The position numbers were made by a program, and so were the translations under genes. Below are positions 1 through 11,751 of a DNA stretch of 64,000 bases, in pieces (position 1 is the stretch's first letter; each line of letters begins with the position of its first letter). The notes beneath the pieces are model-generated. The model was not told the origin of the DNA, ran no database searches, and saw only the letters and a list, made by a program, of their open reading frames with translations. The DNA comes from Curvularia sp. ZM96 (lineage: Eukaryota > Ascomycota > Dothideomycetes > Pleosporales > Pleosporaceae), in the NCBI GenBank assembly GCA_022457065.1, contig JAJGBQ010000005.1, forward strand, positions 3,534,001-3,598,000, read 5' to 3'.

Positions 1-1105
1 ACGCGGACCGGGTGGGGTCTGGGTTGTGAAGTGCCTCCTCTAGGACTCGCGCTTGAGACCTCAATTCATCCAGCTTGGCCTCCGCACCTGGCTCTCTAGC
101 AGGTGCTGCCTTTTTGGAGAGATCTTCTTGCATCTTCTTAAATTGCTCTGCCTTTCTGATTGCGTATTGCAACTTCCGTAATCGAGTCTCGAGACCTTCC
201 TTGGTGGCCTTTAGGCTCTTCTGATCGGCTTCACTCTGGTGGTGCTTCATCTTGAGCTTCAAGTCCATGGATCGTATTTGCCCTTGGAGCCATTTGACAT
301 TATCTGTTGGCTTCTCCTTCGCCAGACTTGCGTTTGCTAGTGCGTCGATTTGTTCCCAACGCTTGTCCAACACAGCAGTCGCCTTTTGCTCGCGCTTCAA
401 CAACTCCTCCGCAGCCTGGATGCCGTACTCCTCTTGCATTCGCAGCACCTCAGCTAGGTCAGCGCTCGTGTTGGCCCGCTGGTCCATAATCTTCTTGATC
501 CGTTGCTTGCGATCCATGGATATCATCTCTGGGTTCGTCTTGTCCCAGGCGGTTTCGTGCAGTTTCCGGAACTCACGCAGCTTACGATAGGCACTGTGGC
601 CCTGAGCAGGAGTAGGGAAGGTGACGACACAATGAGGGACCCATTCGTCTGGGCGCAGAGCGGGCGGCTTCGAGTGCTTGCCAATGAAGGGAAGTTGGTC
701 GAGGTGGTGGTTCTGGAGACAATCAACAGCCAATCAATGCATTGAGTGCGGGCAGCCTACGTCTAGGAGTTCCTGGAGAGAGTAGATGATCTGGTTTGTC
801 TTTGTGTTGCGAAAAATGTAAATTATCTCGCCATGCTTGGCCGTCCCCTCCGGGTCTACCACGTCCCGCAGGGTGTAGGGCTTGATGGGCGCATTCACAT
901 GCTGTCCTGTCGGCTGGCGCCTTGCCTTTTCGTTGACGACGGTCTGTAAGCGGAGGTGCTGGGGGTTCGACTGGCGTTGGACATAGGCGGCGACCCGCTT
1001 CTGAAGCAGTTCCTCGTGGGCGGGTGTTATGCGTTTCGCTGCGGGGGCAAAGGAGATGGGCTTCACCGGCGGCTTGTACCGGAGCCGGGCAAGTGAGCGA
1101 GGCAT
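1..1105 (-). CDS. mhr1: Mhr1/mL67-like mitochondrial recombination and ribosome protein, 3' end cut off
   Basis: Two exons are visible, 1105-761 and 712-1 (reading leftward), separated by a 48-nt phase-0 intron (713-760, donor GTAGGC, acceptor CTCCAG). The ATG at 1105 begins MPRSLARLRYKPP, a basic start suited to mitochondrial import. The core has an IFRNTKTNQIIYSL stretch followed across the intron by NHHLDQLPFIGKHSKPPALR and a YRKLREFRKLHE block, the order typical of the Mhr1 family (transcription/recombination in mitochondria; also mitoribosomal mL67). The rest is a charged, helical, probably coiled-coil tail that runs off the window, so length and stop are unknown. Family assignment is by remembered motif pattern. 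It is divergently arranged with the gene starting at 1449. Confidence 0.8.
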
Positions 1106-1448
1106 GGCCGCAGGGTGGGTGGTGATGCCAATTGACCAGCAGACAGACCGGCGTTGGGGTTGTTCGTGGACGCAAAGATGCGAGAATGATTTGGCGCACG
1201 GGCCCGCTCGCCGTTTCGCTGTCGCTGTGTCGCGGAACGCCAGGGTCATCTCCGCCTGCTAGTGATAGCGACAGCTCCCTGTGTCCTTGGTCACAGTCAG
1301 CCTCAACATTTACTATGGGCTGCGCGGATGCCGTTACTGATGCGCCTGCTTGCTTGTCCTCGTCCTCGACCCCCTTCGATCCTGCACCCATGAGACGCTC
1401 GCAAGATTCACATCCCATCTGCCTGCCTCTGCGACAAGCTACGTAACC
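1106..1448. promoter_or_regulatory. Divergent intergenic region between mhr1 and vps38
   Basis: This 343-nt stretch separates two divergent start codons and must contain both promoters and 5' UTRs. I see no convincing TATA box. ORFs that cross it in several frames have no recognisable protein content. Confidence 0.4.
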
Positions 1449-3439
1449 ATGGCCGGCGATCCGTTCCAGACGGCTGGCCAGCCCGACTCTCCTCCACCAC
1501 GCGAGCGCCCGTGGTTGCTACCATACGTGTGTTTGCCATTTGATGCCAATGGAAGACGTCGCTAACCAAACTCAAGAACCGCAAGCTCAGGCATCTACAA
1601 GGCATCTCCATTCGCAACTTGACTCTCATAGCCGGTCCCTCCAAGCCACGCGGCAAGACCATCGACGATGAAGCTATCCCGAGTACCTTCAAGTCTCCTG
1701 CGAAGGCAATTGCCTTGCGTGAAAGCAGGGGACTGACACATTCATGGTCATCGAGTGACCTCACTTCCCCCGGTGACGCCGGGCGCCGCGGCAATGGCGG
1801 CTTGCGCGAGCCAAAGACTCCGCAGAAAGCGACACGGCCTGGATACGGCACGGGGCTGAGGAGGCGCTCTACAATGGAGTGGACCAATGCGAGCCCATTG
1901 ACGCGCCAGAGGAAGCTAGAAGACATTACTGCCGGGCGCATGGCCGATACCTTCTTTTCTCTGCACGTTGAGCCTCAGTCGGATCCAGTGTACATTTCTG
2001 AAATCGCCGAAAAGGCCATGAATCCAAACTTCAAGTTCTTCGATCTTGGTCCCTGTGGGCCGGGCGTCACGCGACTAGATACACTCACTGTAAAAGTATG
2101 GGCAAAGAGCGAGACAATGCAGACTTGGCAATACTTGTTGGACTACACTGTGCAGTTTCGCTCGCTCCAGTTCATTGGAAAGAGTCTAGGAGGATTCAGA
2201 CACCCACTCCCCCAGAACTGCATACTCTTCCATATGACGGACGGCATTTACACGAGTTTCACAGATCTGCCGGTAGAGCAGAGGACGCGGCCAGAACTTC
2301 TTGCACCGCCGAAAGAGAATCCCGATGGCAGTGTCCTCCCCTCTTCTTCTTACGATGCCCTCATGAGGCTGTCCACTCTTGATGACTGCATACAAGATGC
2401 ACTAATCACCCGTGATAGGATCGCAGACGAGATTGAGGGCATTCTCCTAGCTAACAAGGAGGATATATTCACAGTAGAGTCAGTGGCTGAGACGCAAGAA
2501 AACCTGCGGACAGTGGAGGCTGCGGTGACGATGGAAAAGCGTCGTGTGGCGGCTGCGCGAAGAAAGCGTGACGAGCTGCAAGCCAACATCCAGGACCGCC
2601 GGGAGAAGATGAGGTCTGGGCGCGAACGGCAGCTACAGGCAGAGAGTGAAATCTCTGAGCAACGCTCCAAGGACGTCCAAACCAAGCAGCTCCTGGAGAA
2701 GACCGGGGAGGACATTACCGGGCAAAGACGAAGGGTCTGCGAAGATATACTGAGGATATTTCCCATCGAGCCTGTCCCTGGCAAAGCTCTTACCTTCACG
2801 ATCCGGGGACTGCTATTACCAAATTCCATGTTCGAGGACGCAAAGGAAGACGTTACCTCTGCAGCACTAGGCTATGTGGCCCAGGTCGTCAGCCTGCTTT
2901 CGCCTTACCTTTCGGTCATCCTGCCGTACCCAATCACACTCAATGGTTCAACGTCGACCATCGATGATCCACTGGCCATTTCGCAAAACCAACAAAACCA
3001 ACAACGAACCTATCCCCTTTATATGAAAAATGTTGTCAGATATCGCTTCGAGTATGGTGTGTTCCTTCTCAACAAGAACATTGAAATCCTCTCCAACTCA
3101 CTGGGGCTACGGCCACTCGATATTCGCCATACGTTGCCGAACCTCAAGTATTTACTGTACGTGGCGACTGCTGGCAAAGGCGAGCTGCCAGCGCGGAAGG
3201 CGGGCGGCATCAAGGGTTTACTGCGACAAGATGGTGCTCTCTCTAGGAAGGGGAGCATGGATAGTACCGTAACTGTTAGCAGCATCGGCACACCCACAAC
3301 CGAGGTGAAGAAGAGTCTGGAGATTGCTGGGAAGAACCTGGACCAGATCAAGGTCAATGGTGCGCCTACACATGGCGTGGGGACAATACAGCACAAGGCC
3401 AATATTCATCCTGGAAGCCGGCTCAGACCATCCGAGTAA
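1449..3439 (+). CDS. vps38: Vps38/UVRAG-like subunit of the PI3-kinase (Vps34) complex
   Basis: Exons 1449-1526 and 1577-3439; the 50-nt intron (donor GTGTGT, acceptor CTCAAG) is phase 0 and joins LLPY to NRKLRHLQGISIRNL. The product is about 646 residues. Residues around 100-250 form a C2-like region, followed by a long coiled coil (about 290-410, rich in E/K/R/Q) and a C-terminal globular part with the blocks RYRFEYGVFLLNKNIE and LDIRHTLPNLKYLLYVATAG. This architecture is that of the UVRAG/Vps38/Atg14 family, the membrane-targeting coiled-coil subunit of the class III PI3-kinase complex in endosomal sorting and autophagy. The C-terminal block favours Vps38/UVRAG over Atg14. The N-terminal linker is Ser/Pro/Arg-rich and probably disordered. 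Confidence 0.82.
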
Positions 3440-4120
3440 GGCTTGACTGGTCTGTAGTGGACTCATGTAGAACGATCCGTATGTATGTAGCGAGACAGGG
3501 GTGGTGGTTCTGTTGCATGCATCACAAAAGGGGCACACTGCCCTTAGCGCTAGGATGGGCATTTGGTATTAGCTCGTTCCACTATGCCGTCGCTTTTCGC
3601 CCGTAGTATTAATAATAATAATCATCCTGTACTCTAGTCTTTGATTCTTTCACATGCATGTCCAGTAGGGGACTGTCGTGGACTGGGCCTCGTACGAGAC
3701 TACAACCATCCATACCCTAGCTCTGGTCTCCGCTGCAACCATTTCACATGATGCAACTATGCAGCTTGGAAGGGCCTTCCGGCGACGTTGGTGCTGACAT
3801 AACCCGAACCCCGGCCACCATCGGGAGGCAGATCGACATTCGAGATCCTTCACACTGCACGCGATGGTCGTGAGCCCCACTTGAGGCTGGGCAAGGAGGC
3901 TTCGCGAAATGAATCGCACCGGACCTCTTTTTTGTTTACACTGTCTGTGCCCACTGCACCCTCTGTACACGCTGGCGGCCTCCTTACGCCCTGCATTTCC
4001 CCCTTCTTGGCACGCCGGTGATTTCCATTGCGCATACATACCCGCTGTCAAGACACCTCCTCACGCAGCCCTGCGTGCCACTTTCCACAATCGTCCCTGC
4101 GGCCATCTCTCCGACCGACT
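3440..4120. other. Intergenic: 3' UTR of vps38 and promoter of ceramide synthase
   Basis: No gene is supported. It holds a short TAA microsatellite (about 3608-3622). ORFs here are short and carry no motif. The last 200 nt before 4121 are pyrimidine-rich, as expected of a fungal 5' leader. Confidence 0.4.
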
Positions 4121-5655
4121 ATGACGGAACCGTTTCCCCCACTGAATGGTGCCCTGTCGCCCGACCCCCCAACCAACAATGCACCCAGACGGAGAAGGAA
4201 ATCCAGTGGGCTCGGTGCTGATGTGCCTGGAGATGTCGATGTGGGTGCATTTGCGACGCATCGGCCTGGCACTCCTCCACTGAACAGCCCAGTGACAATG
4301 GACTCGGTGAGTAGCTTTTGCAACACGATATGGATTTCTCACATGTACTAACCGTCCATCAGAAGTCAGACAAATCCACAAGGCGTTCAAAGCGAAAGAC
4401 TACCCGCAGCTACATATCAAAAGCAAAGCGCATGTGCATACGGTACACGTGGTTGCTTCCCCTCGTACTCGGCCTGGCTGTCATATCTGCGTACCTCGTC
4501 TACCCCTACCCCTCGAACCCGGTGTCCGCCTGTCTCTTCCTGTCATACCCGCTCGCACGCGACGACCTTCTCATCCCCGCACACGTGCGAGAAGACCCCA
4601 ATGCGCCTCTACACTATGGCAAAGGCGGGCGGGATTTTGCCTTTGTGGGCTTCTACATCATCGTCCTTAGCTTTACACGAGAATTCTGTATGCAGCGATT
4701 GATCCGCCCTATCGCCATACACTTTGGAATCAGGAACCGCGACAAACAGTCCCGTTTCATGGAACAAGCCTACACCGCCCTCTACTTTGCCATCTACGGA
4801 CCCTTTGGCGTCTGGATCATGTCGCGAACTCCCGTATGGTACTTTAATCCTATTGGCATGTACGAAGGCTTTCCTCATCGGACGCACGAAGCCGTCGTCA
4901 AGGCGTATTACCTTCTCCAGGCCAGTTACTGGGCGCAACAGGCTATTGTACTGTTGCTGATGCTCGAAAAGCCAAGGAAGGATTTCAAGGAGCTAGTTGC
5001 GCATCACATCATCACTGTGAGCTTGATCTGGCTGAGCTACAGATTTCACTTTACCTACATGGGTATTGCCGTTTACATTACACACGACATTTCGGATTTC
5101 TTCTTAGCTGTAAGTTCTCGTTCCTATCTCCAATTGCAGAGTTCAAGTATGCTAATGTGAACGTAGACCTCCAAGTGCCTGAACTACATCGACTCACCCA
5201 TCGTTGGTCCCTACTTCTTCGTCTTCATGGTCGTCTGGGGCTACACTCGTCACTACATCAACCTCAAGATTATCTGGTCCATCCTCACCACTTTCAAGAC
5301 CGTCGGTCCTTTCGAACTCAACTGGGAAACCCAGCAGTACAAGTGCTGGATTAGTCAATACATCACCTTTGCCTTGCTGGCCTCGCTGCAAGCCGTCAAC
5401 CTCTTCTGGTGGTTCTTCATCTGCAGAATTGCCTATCGGTTTGTCGTGTACAAGGACGCCGACGATGACCGCAGTGAATACGCGCCTACGGATGAGGAGA
5501 TTGAGGAAAAGGACGCACTGCTGAAGGAGGAGGAGGTAGACGAACAAATGGAGAAGATTGAACAGGCACCTGCAACCCCGGCCAGCGGAGCTGCCCCCGT
5601 GGACCAAGAAACGATTGGCTCGAGGGTCAAGCAGAGGAAGAGCGGAAAACAATAA
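4121..5655 (+). CDS. lag1: Ceramide synthase (LAG1/LAC1 type, TLC domain)
   Basis: Three exons: 4121-4306, 4363-5109, 5167-5655. The introns (56 and 57 nt) have donors GTGAGT and GTAAGT, branch sites ACTAAC and CTAAT, and are both phase 0, giving about 472 residues. After a polar N-terminus, a first helix (YTWLLPLVLGLAVISAYLVY) is followed by several membrane segments. The TLC/Lag1 motif is clear: HHIITVSLIWLSYRFHFTYM with the catalytic HH pair, then a HDISDFFLA segment that continues across the intron as TSKCLNYID. The enzyme N-acylates sphingoid bases with acyl-CoA in the ER. The C-terminus is a highly acidic cytosolic tail rich in E/D with a basic end, a common site for phosphoregulation in this family. 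Fungi usually carry two paralogues (LagA and BarA types); I cannot tell which this is. Confidence 0.9.
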
Positions 5656-6403
5656 TAATCGTCTGAGGAATGCGATCGACCAGATATTCTCCCTTCTCTT
5701 TCGGAGGTGGGAATTTTTCTTTTTCTCCAAGGCAAAGGACTGTTGAGCGTTGAACAGCTCCGGGGTTTATGTGCGCTCTAATGGTACTTGGATATTCGGA
5801 CGCAACTGCTTTTTTTTTGTAAAAACTTCTCTCGCTTGGCTTTACAGGTTGATATGATTGTACATGCGGGCAGAGAAGATAGTTGCCGCATGGTTTCTTC
5901 TTGGACAGACGAGATTGTACAGATTAACGTAATGACGGCTGGGGTATATAATAACGCACATGTATCATATAATGTACGGCATGTTTCAAACATACACTTT
6001 CGATTTGAATGGGGTCGTACACATACACACAGTTGCAAAGTTTACCAGCAGTTGAATTAGAAGAGAGGAGTGCAATGATCAGATCTATTATGCAGTCCTA
6101 ATACGTTCACATGGCCGGAAGAAACAAAAGAAAGAAGAAGGAAGACCAAACATGCAGGAAGCAAAAAAATGCTGTATTACCGCAAGAAGTCTAAAAAGGT
6201 CCGTCTATACCACCCATATTACTCCCAAGACACATTTTGAGGTAGAGGTAAAAAGGTAACGACAGACGCCACTCGTCGAGTCCAGCACCCGCCTATTCCA
6301 GGTGGATATGCCCACCCTGCGAGTCGAAGCGAGAAAGTAGAGTGAGAGAGAAGTGTAGTAGTGTCAGGTCGGGGTATCGTAAAAAGGTATGGTCGTCAAA
6401 AAA
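5656..6403. other. Intergenic between convergent genes
   Basis: 3' regions of the ceramide synthase and of the minus-strand gene ending at 6404. A/T-rich tracts, a run of nine T at about 5810-5818, and no supported gene. Confidence 0.4.
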
Positions 6404-6697
6404 TTAAACAATAAGCAGCTTCTCCACGTTGCTGGCTGCGCTGCGCTCGCTCATGCGGTTCCACGCGGCGTACGTGAGGGCGCCGCAGGCGGCCCAGGCG
6501 AGGGGGACGGCGGCTTCGGCGGCGCCTGGGAGGTTGTTAGTGGACGGCCGGACAAAGTAGTAGTAGGAGAAGAACGTACTTGGGCGCTCAGCCTGTGCTG
6601 CCATTTCCATCATGCGGGCTGCGCTGCTCGATGTGCTGGACGAGTTGAAGCGCTTGGCAGCGAAGGTAGGGGCGCGGGTGAAGAGGCGGGCGAACAT
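6404..6697 (-). CDS. Small mitochondrial inner-membrane-type protein, about 79 aa
   Basis: Exons 6697-6580 and 6525-6404 around a 54-nt intron with perfect GTACGT donor and CTCCCAG acceptor. The spliced product begins MFARLFTRAPTFAAKRF followed by a Ser-rich stretch, a classical amphipathic mitochondrial presequence, and has one hydrophobic segment (about AAVPLAWAACGALTYAAW) before a short polar end. The size and layout resemble small accessory subunits of respiratory complexes, but I do not recognise the family. The intron is a multiple of three and contains no stop, so its retention would insert 18 residues without breaking the frame; splicing is preferred because of the strong donor and because the inserted residues (FFSYYYFVRPS region) look non-homologous. 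Confidence 0.6.
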   Translation of the reverse strand: MFARLFTRAPTFAAKRFNSSSTSSSAARMMEMAAQAERPSTFFSYYYFVRPSTNNLPGAAEAAVPLAWAACGALTYAAWNRMSERSAASNVEKLLIV

Positions 6698-7885
6698 GGT
6701 TGCGTTTAGAGGGTTTTGTTGTCTTTAACGGTGGAGAGATTGTGTGAAGTAACTCAAAGTCGAGGCTGGAGTAGCGACAAGTCGTGTACGTGTAGTGTGA
6801 CTGGTTTGGTCTGCTGAGTCAAGTCGAAGTGTGTACAACGGCCACGTGTGACTAAAGCGAACGGGTTCAGTGTGTATGAGACAGAACGCGTGAAGCAAAG
6901 TTCGTTTGAACGAAAGTAGGAGTGCGAATGCGGGTGAGGAAGAGAGAGAGGCAAGGCCCGAAAGAGGTGATGATGGTTTATATAAAGAAAGTGGGCCCGT
7001 CCAAGCCAAAGGAATGTTGTTGTGGGTACACGGGTAAAAAAAGTTAAAGGAGGCGAAGCGAAGCGGCGAAGCAGAAATTTCAGGGGCGGTGAGCGATCCG
7101 TGCCAGGGGGCACAAAACAAGCGCCCGCTCGAGAAGGGGGAACAACACAAATTATGGGCCTAAAACTTGGGGTTTGCGGGGGCGCATGGACCCCCTCAGC
7201 GTTGTCCTACAGACTGGCTCAGACTCTGTGCTCTTGATGCTTTTTGGCCCAAAACAAACAAAAGTAAGGCTTCAGAGTCGCACACGCAATGCAAACATAA
7301 GGCTCTCCGGGCCTCGTCCGGCAAAGCAGCTAGAGAAGAACCCTGCGTGTCTGGTCGGCGCGCCACGGTAGCCCGGTCTTCTAGACGAATCTACCGAGAA
7401 ATAGCCTATTGCCACGCACTTCCTGAGCCTCAACAGTAGCTCTACGTCCAACAAGCCGATAGTTCCGGGACTGAGCTAGTCACTAGTATTGCGTGGGGTG
7501 AGGCCTGCAACCCATAGTCGAATGATGTTGTAGCGTAGCTAGCATACCTCGCACCGGCCATCATGTCGTTGACCGTGTCCTGGGACCTTTGAGCGGTGAA
7601 ACTGCATTGACACTTTACTGCACTTGATGACGCTTGTCTGCGGAAAGAAACAACGTTCCTCTGCGTGTAGTAACAACCGATCAGGACATTCATTTAAAAG
7701 TGGTGTATGCGCCTTGCAAATGCTTGACAAAAACCCAACCCCTATGCAATCCATCATCCGATCCAAGAATGCGAGCCAATCCCAGATTTTTACGTGTCAG
7801 ATCCCTAGAATATGATACAACAAGTCATACACAAAAAGAAAGAAAAAACAAAAGGAAAATTGGTGTCGTAGGGCAACTCTGCAGG
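6698..7885. other. Intergenic, upstream of the small mitochondrial gene and downstream of polymerase gamma
   Basis: A TATATAAA motif that reads on both strands lies at about 6977-6984, roughly 280 nt upstream of the 6697 start. The rest carries only short motif-free ORFs; I see no gene. Confidence 0.35.
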
Positions 7886-10800
7886 TTACACCCTTGCGGC
7901 ACTCGATGTAGGGGGATTGCGAGATTGCGCGTAGTAGCTCTGCAACCATTCCTCTCTGAACTTCGAAATGTCTCTGTCTCTCGATGGCTTTTGCGGTCTC
8001 GGAGTATCTACGGAAGGATACTGTGCCACCTGCTCGTAATGCTGAACTTTCTGAGCAATGTATTGCTTTTCCTCTTGAATCTCCTCGACTTCCATTGCTG
8101 TTTTGGACCGAGGAGTAGGTGGGGCACGGAGCGGTTTCATGATCTCACGCAGTTCCTCATCCGACGACGAGATCTGCGCTTTGATGTAGGCGAGCGCTAA
8201 TTGCGACGTCATGTCGGAGCTCGAGAGAGTGTTGATAATGGGCGTACGGGGTGTGTAGGCATGTGTATATTCCTGGGGTTGTGGTTTAGAAGTTGGCTCT
8301 ACCGAGGACTTCAGCTCCGCTGCTTTGCCCTTGTCGAGAAGCGCCATGATGTCGAGGCTCTCACCATGCGGTATCGCTTCCTTGTTGCTGGGTGTGATGC
8401 AGTCCATGTCGACTTCCTTCCTCAAAACGTGGTCAATGTCCACCGCAGAGAAATAAGCGCAAGACTGCGGAAGCTCGTTGATGCCCATTTGCTGTGCGAA
8501 CATGGCACGTGTCCATACATTCGCCACCTGCAGCGCCATCGCTACCTTGTACTTGTCTTTGTCCTTGGCCAGATATCTGATTTCATCGTGCACAGTAATG
8601 GCCAGACGGCAGTTGAGGTTATAGCGACGCGTGAGGTAGTCCATGGACACAATGAGGAGGTGGAGATAGTCGACGCCAGATGATTGAATAGCCCAATTGA
8701 TCCGTGAGGTCATAAAACCACCTTTGGAAAGATATCGTCGCTGCAAGGCTTCGGTTATGGCAGCCCCGAGTACTGGCGTCCTCGGCCTCTCTTGCTCTGC
8801 GAAGTCTTCTAGTCTGTTGAATACAAAAGATTCGGTACCGCCGCGCCAAAATGTTCTTTCGTGTAACGCTTTTCGCGCCGTCTTCTTTCCTTTGGTGTTT
8901 TGGTACAGGTCGTTTGCTGTCTTGGAAGTTTCTGCGTCGGTCAAAGACGGGTTGAACTGTCGCAGTAGGGTAGAAGCAAATTGTAGGCCCGCGCCATATA
9001 TGCGACCGTAGTTGAATACTTTAGCATCGTTCCTAGAAATGCCCAAGATAGACGCTGTCCGAGAGTGGAGGTCGGTGCCCGCCGCCTTAGTACCTTCCAG
9101 GGTCATAAAGCCGACAGCGTTACCACCGTGCAGCTTGAAAGTTGCATCTCCAATAAGACTGGCAATCCATAGCTCCTGCGAGTCGACGTCTGCACCGACG
9201 AAGCAGTATCCTTTCGGCGCCCTTACCATGGACTTGAGTTCGGAGCCAACGCGATTCTTCTTGGCATTGCTCGCCGTCAGCCACGTATTCTCAACCGACC
9301 GTCTCGTGATAGTGCCCATAGGGATGATTTGAGGTAGTATAAAGCCGACTTTGGACTTCGCGCCCGAACCGGAAGACGAGGAAAGCTTCGGTGAGTTAGT
9401 TGCTTCCTTGTTGTAAACGACCATTTGTGACATGATTCGGTCCCGTGCACTGATCCAGTACGAGCATGAGGCATTCATCTCTAATGCCTCTTTCGCATAA
9501 GCATACTCCGAGCCCAGCTTCCCCTTCTCAAAGTATTGCAGATAACCCTTGGCGAGTGGGTTGCTACATTTTGCAAGCGGGCCATCCTTGTGAGGAATCT
9601 TAAAGTACGCGTGTTCAGTGTCGTCGCGCAGCTTCAAGTTCTCTTCCTGGGACATGTCCAACTCCTTGATTCCTTTCTCATTGTAGGCAGAGACCTCAGC
9701 CATGGGCACTCGGTATGTCCATCCATATGTGTCTGACCAGAATAAGGGGTAGCCGTCCCAAGCCAGCCTTAGCAGTATTGGCGTTATTCTTGTTCGCACA
9801 GTAAGGTTCATAGGTCCATCACTCTTGGTGAAAAGATCTTTGTACCACTTTGGCGTACCCGGCATCTTTTGTCGCGCAGCAGGCCGAGGCGGATCGCCCT
9901 TCTTCTTCCCCTTCACCATTTTCACTTCCTGGCCTGACCAATCCAGCTGACTTAGCCATGGATCATTATTGTACACATCTGGCTGGTCTTTGATTTCTAG
10001 CGCCTTTTCTGTCAGGGCGACCAATCTTTCTTTAACTCCGTCGTCCAGTTTGTGGTATGTCGCCTCCGCGTTCTTTATGTAAGCATCCCAACTCTCGTCG
10101 ACAGGTAGTATTTCCGATGCCAGAAACCGCAATGCAGCAAAGCTGACTGGATGTGGGCATGTCTCAGTAAAGAGCGGAAAGACCTTCTGGTAAACACGAT
10201 GTGTGATTTCCACGTCGGAAGCGCAGTAGTCCAGCAGTTCATCCAGCATTTCACATACGCCCGCACGATCAAGCTCACCAAAGTACTCTCTCCTTGCTTT
10301 GTCAATGGTGATGTTGCAATGGAACTCGGCCACATTCCGTAACGAGTTGATAGCGCTTCTTCCCATCCAGAGCTCCTCCTCATCTGCCATTGCGCCTGAA
10401 TTTAGAAGTGGAGCCAAACCCGCATTTTCTTGGGATATAGCTGTTGTATCGCGCTTCTCTTGGCTTTTCTTGTGTTTCATCCATGAGGGACGTTGTCGCG
10501 AGCACATTCCGTTGGAAGCAACATGCAGCGACATAGTGTCAACAAAAGCGTTCTTGGACTGGGAAATGCTGTACTCCTCTGCTATACGAGCCCTATCGTA
10601 GCCTATGTTATGCCCAACGATGACACGAGGTATTGATATGTCTCCCAGGGGAATGAGATGCCGATCTGACTTTGACTCTCCGAGCAACCAGGGCGATAGC
10701 CAGGCATACCAGGCTGTTGGACTGACTGCGCATGCCATACATGCGAATGACGTCTCCTTCCACATGACCTCGGTATCAAACGTGAGCATTGTCTCATCCG

Positions 10801-11393
10801 GCGCATCAACTGCCTCAGTGGTTCCGTCGCTGTTGTACTTGGTCCAGCCGCTCTGGCGCACCCATCGCTTTGGTTTTGGGGGTGGATTTGCCCATGCTAA
10901 CCTCTTTGCCATAGTCAAGTACGGTTCGGCGGCATCCATTCCTAGCTTGTAGAAGTGCTCGTCCAGCGACGAGCCCTGCAGTTCAGGCATATCAAACCCG
11001 ACAGGCGGACTCTGGTCCTGGTTCTTCCCGAGCAAGTCATGGCGAGCAAGGTGGTCTTTGGAAAGGGCGACTAGTTCGGGTGGAGGTTCAGTGCTTGCGC
11101 CAGGGAAGACTTGGTGGTGGATGTGTGAGGAAAGATGCTGAACACCAATGGGACTAAAGCGGGCTTCCGAAGGAACTAGAAATAGTTAGTACAAGGGGGA
11201 TAATCGCGCATACAGACAAAGACATACCGTTGAGGCTGGCCTTCTTGGTGCCGCCCCCTTTGCTTCGGGACTGTGGCTGCGCTTTGGCGAGCCATCGTCG
11301 CAGTGGGGGACTTGAAAACGGCGTCTGCACAGGCACTGGGCGGGATCGGTGAGCAGCGTTTGCGGAGAACGGCCGGGACGAGCAGCGCATCAT
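7886..11393 (-). CDS. mip1: Mitochondrial DNA polymerase gamma, catalytic subunit
   Basis: Exons 11393-11228 and 11175-7886; the 52-nt intron (donor GTATGT, acceptor TTCTAG) is phase 1. The product is about 1151 residues. The N-terminus is a mitochondrial presequence (MMRCSSRPFSANAAHRSR). Exonuclease motifs: LTFDTEV (Exo I), VGHNIGYDRAR (Exo II), and YCASDVEITHRVYQ (Exo III). Family A polymerase motifs: VGADVDSQELWIASLIGD (A), the RNDAKVFNYGRIYGAG block (B) and ITVHDEIRYL (C). All catalytic acidic residues are present, so the gene looks intact. A C-terminal extension of about 170 residues after motif C, rich in Ser/Pro/Gln, is usual for fungal Mip1 and absent from animal enzymes. It replicates and proofreads mtDNA. 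It is divergent from the RING gene at 11752. Confidence 0.95.
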
Positions 11394-11751
11394 CGCACAG
11401 AAATCAAATGAAGGGCAGCATTTCCTCGTCGACGGACCGTGTCGCAGAGGGTTTTGCCTGTACTGCCGTACCAAACCGTGTCGTCATGATGGTTTGGGCT
11501 AACCAAAGTTTCGAATGCTTGGCGTTGTTGCATGCGCCACGCTCTCCTCCTCAGCCCTACGCGGCTGGACTGGGACCACTGCATGCATGAACCCCCGTTG
11601 GTAATCCCTCTCCTTTGCTGCACGCCCAATCCGGCGGCCTTTGCGACACCATGCCCAGACCCCTTGCTGGCCTGGCTATCGTGTCGGTCAAGCACCACGC
11701 TGCCCTGAGCTGTCCGCCACTGCCGCCCATTAGGTAGTCGCTTGCGCCACC
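11394..11751. promoter_or_regulatory. Divergent promoter between mip1 and the RING ligase gene
   Basis: 358 nt between the two ATGs. C/T-rich, with the Kozak-like CACCATG at 11750. No TATA box. The shared short region would allow joint control of mitochondrial DNA replication and a SUMO/ubiquitin genome-maintenance factor, but this is only a layout inference. Confidence 0.4.
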
